Shown here piece by piece: positions 4,539 to 8,633 of a stretch of DNA of 8,633 nt. This DNA comes from JBARKJ01 sp049801375 (lineage in GTDB: Bacteria > Nitrospirota > JACRHJ01). Within the stretch, counting starts at the first letter, position 1; the number at the start of each line of letters is the position of its first letter. Below the pieces are notes generated by a model. That model searched no databases and had not been told where the DNA came from. It worked only from the letters and a program-made list of their open reading frames with translations. The stretch spans positions 1 to 8,633 of the forward strand of contig JBARKJ010000082.1 in assembly GCA_049801375.1 (NCBI GenBank), written 5' to 3'. Position numbers and translations under genes: made by a program.

Positions 4539-6446
4539 ATGACCGAGTTTTTCCCGAGGCTGCGGGGCCAGATTGCAATCCATACCAGCCGGAAATGGCT
4601 AATCCTTTCAACTGTTCTGCTTGGGGCCACGATGTCGGCCCTGGATTTAAGCATCGTCAGCGTGGCGATGCCCACACTCAAGACCACGTTCGCGACGTCC
4701 ATGGCCACCATCGAGTGGGTATCGATGGCCTACATGCTCGCCCTCACCGTCTTCCTGCCGCTTTTCGGAAGGCTTGCCGACATGTACGGCAGGACTCGGC
4801 TCTATAACGTCGGCTTTATCATCTTCTCCGTGGGCTCGCTTTTTTGCGGCCTGTCCACGAGCGCGGGCATGCTGATCGCTTCCCGTACGATACAGGCGGT
4901 CGGGGCCGGACTGCTTCAGGCAAACTCCATTGGAATTATAACACATGCGTTCCCGGCTAAGGAGAGGGGGAAGGCAATAGGCATCCAGGGGGCGGTGCAG
5001 GCCGTTTCCATGGCCGTCGCCCCGGTGCTCGGCGGTGTGCTGATTACCGCCGTCGGCTGGCGCGCCATCTTTTATCTGAATATCCCCATCGGTATCATAG
5101 GCACCGTGGCCGCCATGCTGATCCTTCCGAAATGCGAGAGGAAGCCCAAGGAGAAGGTGGACTACCTTGGGGCGGCGCTTTTCGCATCCGGACTCGCCGG
5201 TCTCCTGCTCGCCTTGAACGAGGCCGTGAAGCTCGGCTGGGGCTCCGATTACATAATCGCATACGCGGTAAGCGGCGTTGTGCTTCTCGGCCTTTTCGTC
5301 TATACGGAGCTTAAGGTCAAGCACCCGCTGATAGACCTGGGTCTTTTCAGGAACTCCACGTTCCTCCTCGGCAACATAAGCGGGATGCTCTCTTACTACG
5401 TCCTTTTCGCCGTGATGTTCCTCATGCCCTTTTACCTGGAAAGGGTTAAGGGCTACGGCACGACTCTCACCGGCCTTCTGTTGACCCCGCTCCTTCTGGC
5501 CATGGCGGTGTCCGCCCCGCTCTCGGGCCGGATATCGGACAAATACGGCTCCAGGGTCATGACGACCGCGGGCATGCTCGTCTCGGCGGTGGGCTGTCTC
5601 TGGCTGCTCTACTTAGGCGGGTCTGCGCGGATAACGGGCGTAGTCGGCACGATGATATTCCTGGGTATCGGCATGGGGTTATTTTCCACCTCCAATAACA
5701 GCGCCATAATGGGCGCAGCTCCCAGCGAGAAGCTCGGCATGGCGGGCGGCCTGCTCAACATGACCCGCTCCCTTGGGCTCATCTTCGGGGTGAACATTAC
5801 CGGGATGGTATTCACCACCCTGGAACACGGCTACCTTGCCCAGAAGGGATTCCCGAACTCTACCCGCATATTCAGCGGCAGCTCGAACATCCCCGTCCCT
5901 CTTAAAGCCGACGCCTTCATGCACGGCTTTATGGTGGTCATAATAATCCTGCTGGGAATCAACATACTGGCGGCGCTGTTGTCCGCCATGAGGAAGGGCC
6001 AAGCGGCCGGGATAATAGACCATGAAGCCGCGGGCGCGGTAGTCATCTCGACCGGCTTCCTGAGCGGTTTCAACCAGGAGACCGCGGGGATGGCTACGTT
6101 CGTACTGGTGCTTCTGCTTGCCGGATACGTCGGCGCGTTCGCATTTGCACGGCCTCGTGCCGGAAGCCCCTTCGCCGCTCAGAGCGCGTCCGCTTCGGCG
6201 GGGGCGGGCATATGCTCGCCTGTCAGCGCTCCCGGCCTGTCGGCCCTCGCTCTTGGATACTACGTCCGGCAACATCACGACAAGGATGTATCGGTCGTTT
6301 TAACGCCCTCTGGAAACCATGTGGAAGCCGATATCAGGAAGAACGGCCTCCTGGTTGACAAGCTCGCCATAAAGGACGGTAAAATATCGGAAAGGAGGAC
6401 CGGCCTGAAGGAATGGGTATTCGAGGAGTTGATGCTCGTAAATTAG
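4539..6446 (+). CDS. DHA2-type 14-TM MFS drug exporter (EmrB/QacA family) with extra C-terminal segment
   Basis: This is a proton-driven inner-membrane exporter of the 14-helix DHA2 family. The substrate cannot be read from sequence. Motif D1 is ALDLSIVSVAMPTL (Asp36), motif A is GRLADMYGRTRL (77-88), and the motif C region is GIQGAVQAVSMAVAPVLGG (148-166). Motif C normally has Gly-Pro; here it is Ala161-Pro162, while the neighbouring paralogue keeps GP. A second-half loop motif, GRISDKYGSR, and NNSAIMGAAPSEKLG follow. The homologous part ends near residue 510. Residues 518-635 are additional: one hydrophobic helix, a small-residue linker and a polar tail. The ATG at 4539 has GAGGTG nine bases upstream. 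Promoter B lies about 80 bases upstream, and the next exporter starts 43 bases after the stop, indicating an operon. No EmrA-like adaptor or outer-membrane channel gene is nearby. Confidence 0.93.
   Translation: MTEFFPRLRGQIAIHTSRKWLILSTVLLGATMSALDLSIVSVAMPTLKTTFATSMATIEWVSMAYMLALTVFLPLFGRLADMYGRTRLYNVGFIIFSVGSLFCGLSTSAGMLIASRTIQAVGAGLLQANSIGIITHAFPAKERGKAIGIQGAVQAVSMAVAPVLGGVLITAVGWRAIFYLNIPIGIIGTVAAMLILPKCERKPKEKVDYLGAALFASGLAGLLLALNEAVKLGWGSDYIIAYAVSGVVLLGLFVYTELKVKHPLIDLGLFRNSTFLLGNISGMLSYYVLFAVMFLMPFYLERVKGYGTTLTGLLLTPLLLAMAVSAPLSGRISDKYGSRVMTTAGMLVSAVGCLWLLYLGGSARITGVVGTMIFLGIGMGLFSTSNNSAIMGAAPSEKLGMAGGLLNMTRSLGLIFGVNITGMVFTTLEHGYLAQKGFPNSTRIFSGSSNIPVPLKADAFMHGFMVVIIILLGINILAALLSAMRKGQAAGIIDHEAAGAVVISTGFLSGFNQETAGMATFVLVLLLAGYVGAFAFARPRAGSPFAAQSASASAGAGICSPVSAPGLSALALGYYVRQHHDKDVSVVLTPSGNHVEADIRKNGLLVDKLAIKDGKISERRTGLKEWVFEELMLVN
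6090..6446 (+). other. C-terminal extension of the first exporter, with a possible internal start
   Basis: The second exporter lacks this 118-residue segment (residues 518-635). It begins MATFVLVLLLAGYVGAFAFA, an apparent extra membrane helix, then an Ala/Ser/Pro/Gly-rich linker of about 45 residues, then a polar domain including GYYVRQHHDKDVSVVL, GNHVEADIRKNGLLVDKLAIK and a C-terminal LKEWVFEELMLVN. An in-frame ATG at 6090 has AGGAG (6076-6080) nine bases upstream, so the segment could also be made separately. It may be a formerly separate small membrane gene fused to the exporter. An extra helix would place the tail on the opposite side of the membrane from the C-terminus of a 14-TM exporter. 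I recognise no known domain. Confidence 0.55.
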
Positions 6447-6489
6447 GACTTTTTTAAAATACTTAACTTGGAAAGGGTTGATCAAGAAA

Positions 6490-8004
6490 ATGAGTAAGAT
6501 TTTTCAGTTTCCTCATCCGTATTTTAAGTCGCGTCCCACATGGAAGTGGTTCATCCTTATCAACGTCCTCATAGGGGCCACAATGTCGGCCCTGGACGTC
6601 AGCATCGTAAACGTGGCAATGCCGACTCTCAAAACCGAATTCAACACTAACATGGCGGTCATCGAGTGGGTAGCGATTGCCTACATGCTTACCTTGACCG
6701 TATTCCTTCCGTTTTTCGGAAGGCTCGCCGATATGTTCGGCAGGTCGAAACTGTACAACACCGGTTTTGTAGTCTTTACCATAGGCTCGCTTTTCTGCGG
6801 GATGGCTACCTCCGCATCCTTCATAATCGCGGCGCGCGTCCTTCAGGCCGTCGGTGCGGGTCTTCTCCAGGCGAACTCCGTCGCCCTGATTACGCAGGCG
6901 TTTCCCGGCAACGAGCGCGGCAGGGCGATAGGCATCCAGGGCGCCGTCCAGGCCATAGCAATGGCCGTTGGCCCCTTCGTCGGCGGCATCCTGATAGCCT
7001 CGGTCGGCTGGCGCGCCGTATTCTACATCAACCTTCCGATAGGCATACTGGGCACTATTGCCGCCCTGTTCATCCTGCCCGCGGACGTGAAGTCGGCTGT
7101 AAGAGAGAAAATCGACTATCTCGGCACGGCGCTCTTCGCTTCCGGCCTCGCGGCCCTCGTGCTTGCATTCAACAACGTGGAGAAGTTTGGCTGGGGGTCC
7201 ACGATGGTAGTCGGCTGCTTTATAGCCGCGGCTGTCCTCCTGCCCCTGTTCATACTTACGGAACTGAAGGTGAAGAGTCCGCTGATTGACCTGTCGCTGT
7301 TTAAGAACTGGACGTTCACCCTGGGGAACCTTACCGGCATGATGTCTTATTACGTCTTGTTCACGGTACTGTTCCTGATGCCGTTTTACTTCGAGAACGT
7401 GCTTAATTACAGCCCGGCGCTGGCTGGCTCACTCCTCACCCCCATCCCGCTTGCAATGGCTGTCGTGGCCCCGTTCGCAGGCCATATCTCCGACAAGCAT
7501 GGGGCGCGGCTGATGACGGCTGGCGGGATGCTGGTGGCCTCGGCCGCCTGTTTCTCCCTTCTGTTCCTGGGGGCGCAGTCGCATCTGCCGATGCTGATCG
7601 GCGAACTGGTACTCCTTGGCGTGGGCATGGGCATGTTCACTCCCCCCAACAACAGCGCAATCATGGGTGCGGCCCCGAAGGAAAAACTGGGGCTTGCCGG
7701 GGGCATACTGAACATGATGAGGTCCTTAGGGCTGATTTTCGGCGTGGATATTTCAGGGCTGATATTCGCCAAACTGGAGCATAATTACCTGAAAGGCCAG
7801 GGATATACGCACATCCAGCACGTATTCAGGAACGCCAGCATCCCCGTCCCCATCAAGGACAACGCGTTCATGCACGGCTTCGTCGTCGTGGTCGGCGTGC
7901 TTTTGCTTCTGACGGTGCTCTCCGCAATATTCTCAGGTCTTAAGAAGGACGTGGAGATAGACGCCGAGACTGCTGAGGCGGCAAAGGCCTTCGTTGGCGA
8001 ATAA
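6490..8004 (+). CDS. DHA2-type 14-TM MFS drug exporter (EmrB/QacA family), second tandem copy
   Basis: This 504-residue protein is a close paralogue of the preceding exporter; well over half the residues match by eye, with no obvious gap up to about residue 200. I chose ATG at 6490 rather than the TTG four codons earlier, because the TTG directly abuts GGAAAGGG and leaves no spacing; the ATG gives a slightly long 12-base spacer. With this start Asp36 of motif D1 (ALDVSIVNVAMPTL) has the same number in both copies. Motif A is GRLADMFGRSKL (77-88), and motif C is intact, GIQGAVQAIAMAVGPFVGG. NNSAIMGAAPKEKLG is conserved in the second half, and the last helix ends near residue 485 with a short acidic tail. 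Length is typical of the family. It is probably cotranscribed with the first copy (43-base gap, no terminator). Substrate unknown; homo- or heteromeric function is possible but untested. Confidence 0.93.
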   Translation: MSKIFQFPHPYFKSRPTWKWFILINVLIGATMSALDVSIVNVAMPTLKTEFNTNMAVIEWVAIAYMLTLTVFLPFFGRLADMFGRSKLYNTGFVVFTIGSLFCGMATSASFIIAARVLQAVGAGLLQANSVALITQAFPGNERGRAIGIQGAVQAIAMAVGPFVGGILIASVGWRAVFYINLPIGILGTIAALFILPADVKSAVREKIDYLGTALFASGLAALVLAFNNVEKFGWGSTMVVGCFIAAAVLLPLFILTELKVKSPLIDLSLFKNWTFTLGNLTGMMSYYVLFTVLFLMPFYFENVLNYSPALAGSLLTPIPLAMAVVAPFAGHISDKHGARLMTAGGMLVASAACFSLLFLGAQSHLPMLIGELVLLGVGMGMFTPPNNSAIMGAAPKEKLGLAGGILNMMRSLGLIFGVDISGLIFAKLEHNYLKGQGYTHIQHVFRNASIPVPIKDNAFMHGFVVVVGVLLLLTVLSAIFSGLKKDVEIDAETAEAAKAFVGE

Positions 8005-8012
8005 ATACTATA

Positions 8013-8041
8013 TTGAAAATTATCATATGATGCTGTATATT
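8013..8041 (+). promoter_or_regulatory. Promoter C (TTGAAA-N17-TATATT) of the two-TM protein, with a palindrome in the spacer
   Basis: TTGAAA (8013-8018) and TATATT (8036-8041) are spaced by 17 bases, starting eight bases after the exporter stop codon. The spacer contains a perfect 10-base palindrome, ATCATATGAT (8022-8031), suitable for a dimeric repressor. The hexamers are identical to those of promoters A and B, although the AATTTGC upstream block and the ACCC/GGG dyad are absent. The transcript would start near 8048, about 60 bases before the ATG. Confidence 0.65.
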
Positions 8042-8109
8042 TGTATAGTAGGTGCGGGCTGACGGGATAGGGTTTCGTGCTCTAAATCTTCATCCTACGT
8101 CCGAGGAAA

Positions 8110-8625
8110 ATGGAAAACTGCGGCGATAAGATCAGGTGCTCGCGGGTAGAGATATCCGGCGCCACGATCTGCGAAGTATGCGGGATCAAGACGGTCGTCA
8201 CCGTCCCGAGAGAGCATATACGCCGCATTAGCGTCGTGTACGATACTACGGCTAAGTACCCGTTCTTCCAGTTCTTTATGGGTTTTGTCCTGATTGCGCT
8301 CGGGGTCATAGGGTTGACGGTATCCTGGCTTGCCAGCACCGTCATAGGGCCCATAGACATAGACCCGGATAATATGAATATCCCGATAATCCCGGTCGTC
8401 TTATGGCTGATGATCGTATCGGGGGTCTGGAGCCTGGTCGTCGTATTCAGGGCAAGCTACCACATGCTGATAGAGACCGAGGACGGTGTTAAAAAGATTT
8501 TCTTCGAGAAGGCTACGACCTTACCGGACATACAGCATTTCATAAGGCGGGCCGGCTGGCGTTTCGGGTATGAGATAGATACCTCCAGCCTGGACAAGTT
8601 AGAGCAGCCTACCCCGGCACAGTAG
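8110..8625 (+). CDS. Two-TM membrane protein resembling a PH-like domain split by a membrane hairpin (DUF6232-like)
   Basis: The 171-residue protein begins with a beta-rich segment (VEISGATICEVCG, TVVTVPREHIRRISVVY), has two hydrophobic helices (about residues 52-76 and 92-113) joined by a short GPIDIDPDNMN loop, and ends with YHMLIETEDGVKKIFF followed by an amphipathic helix TLPDIQHFIRRAGW. Strands, membrane hairpin, strands and a final helix is the arrangement I associate with DUF6232 and related bacterial PH-like proteins; this is a fold-level impression, not a confirmed match. Four cysteines near the N-terminus (4, 10, 21, 24, the last two as CxxC) could bind a metal, which is not typical. 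ATG 8110 is the only sensible start, since an in-frame stop lies at 8083; the ribosome binding site GAGG is unusually close (three bases). It has its own promoter and stops with TAG near the window edge. Confidence 0.75.
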   Translation: MENCGDKIRCSRVEISGATICEVCGIKTVVTVPREHIRRISVVYDTTAKYPFFQFFMGFVLIALGVIGLTVSWLASTVIGPIDIDPDNMNIPIIPVVLWLMIVSGVWSLVVVFRASYHMLIETEDGVKKIFFEKATTLPDIQHFIRRAGWRFGYEIDTSSLDKLEQPTPAQ

Positions 8626-8633
8626 TCCGGGCG

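Noticed and set aside
4647..6278. Long minus-strand open frames (225 and 199 residues) under the first exporter
   Set aside because: Both are highly charged, composition-driven shadows of the transporter reading frame, with no membrane pattern, ribosome binding site or motif.
6666..7289. 207-residue plus-strand frame inside the second exporter
   Set aside because: It is a shifted frame of the exporter, Arg/Gly/Pro-rich, with no independent start signal.

Overview
The window is dense bacterial DNA. Genes have Shine-Dalgarno sequences and sigma-70-like -35/-10 pairs, and all three standard stop codons are used. Most genes are moderately GC-rich, but about 3780-4480 is clearly AT-rich. The gene set (thiamine kinase, secreted papain-type peptidase with a lectin-like tail, MoxR ATPase, DHA2 transporters) fits an uncultured or anaerobic bacterium, for example of a Desulfobacterota/Nitrospirota-like lineage. 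Nothing here fixes the phylum, and that placement is inference. I see no rRNA, tRNA, transposase or CRISPR array.

Layout. 2-550 (+) is the C-terminal part of a ThiD kinase with an unusual in-frame GC-rich palindromic insertion. It converges, with a 3-base gap, on an unlisted 47-residue single-pass membrane protein (554-697, -) that has its own promoter and a strong ribosome binding site. A bidirectional terminator-like hairpin (772-809) separates that gene from a secreted C1A cysteine peptidase (962-2533, -). The peptidase frame stops at an in-frame TAG, but 43 more well-formed codons of the same lectin-like domain follow in the same frame, up to a second TAG at 830 and then the terminator. 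Upstream, a hairpin-plus-T-tract lies between moxR (2729-3715, -) and the peptidase, next to the peptidase promoter.

Region 3716-4538 is mostly non-coding and AT-rich. It holds the moxR promoter, a GC-rich leader element, two similar promoters about 540 bases apart, a tandem 10-base repeat, a doubtful 96-residue membrane-anchored ORF and a 12-codon micro-ORF with a full Shine-Dalgarno. One of the paired promoters precedes the small ORF; the other precedes the transporter operon.

4539-8004 (+) is a tandem pair of closely related 14-TM DHA2 (EmrB/QacA-type) exporters, clearly a gene duplication. The first copy has an extra C-terminal segment of about 118 residues and an altered motif C; the second has standard length. 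No periplasmic adaptor (EmrA-like) or regulator gene is in the window. After them, a third TTGAAA-N17-TATATT promoter drives a 171-residue two-TM protein that resembles a PH-like domain split by a membrane hairpin.

The points most worth following are the amber-interrupted peptidase, the duplicated promoter/operator modules around the exporter pair, the C-terminal extension with its own possible internal start, and the micro-ORF upstream of the exporter promoter.
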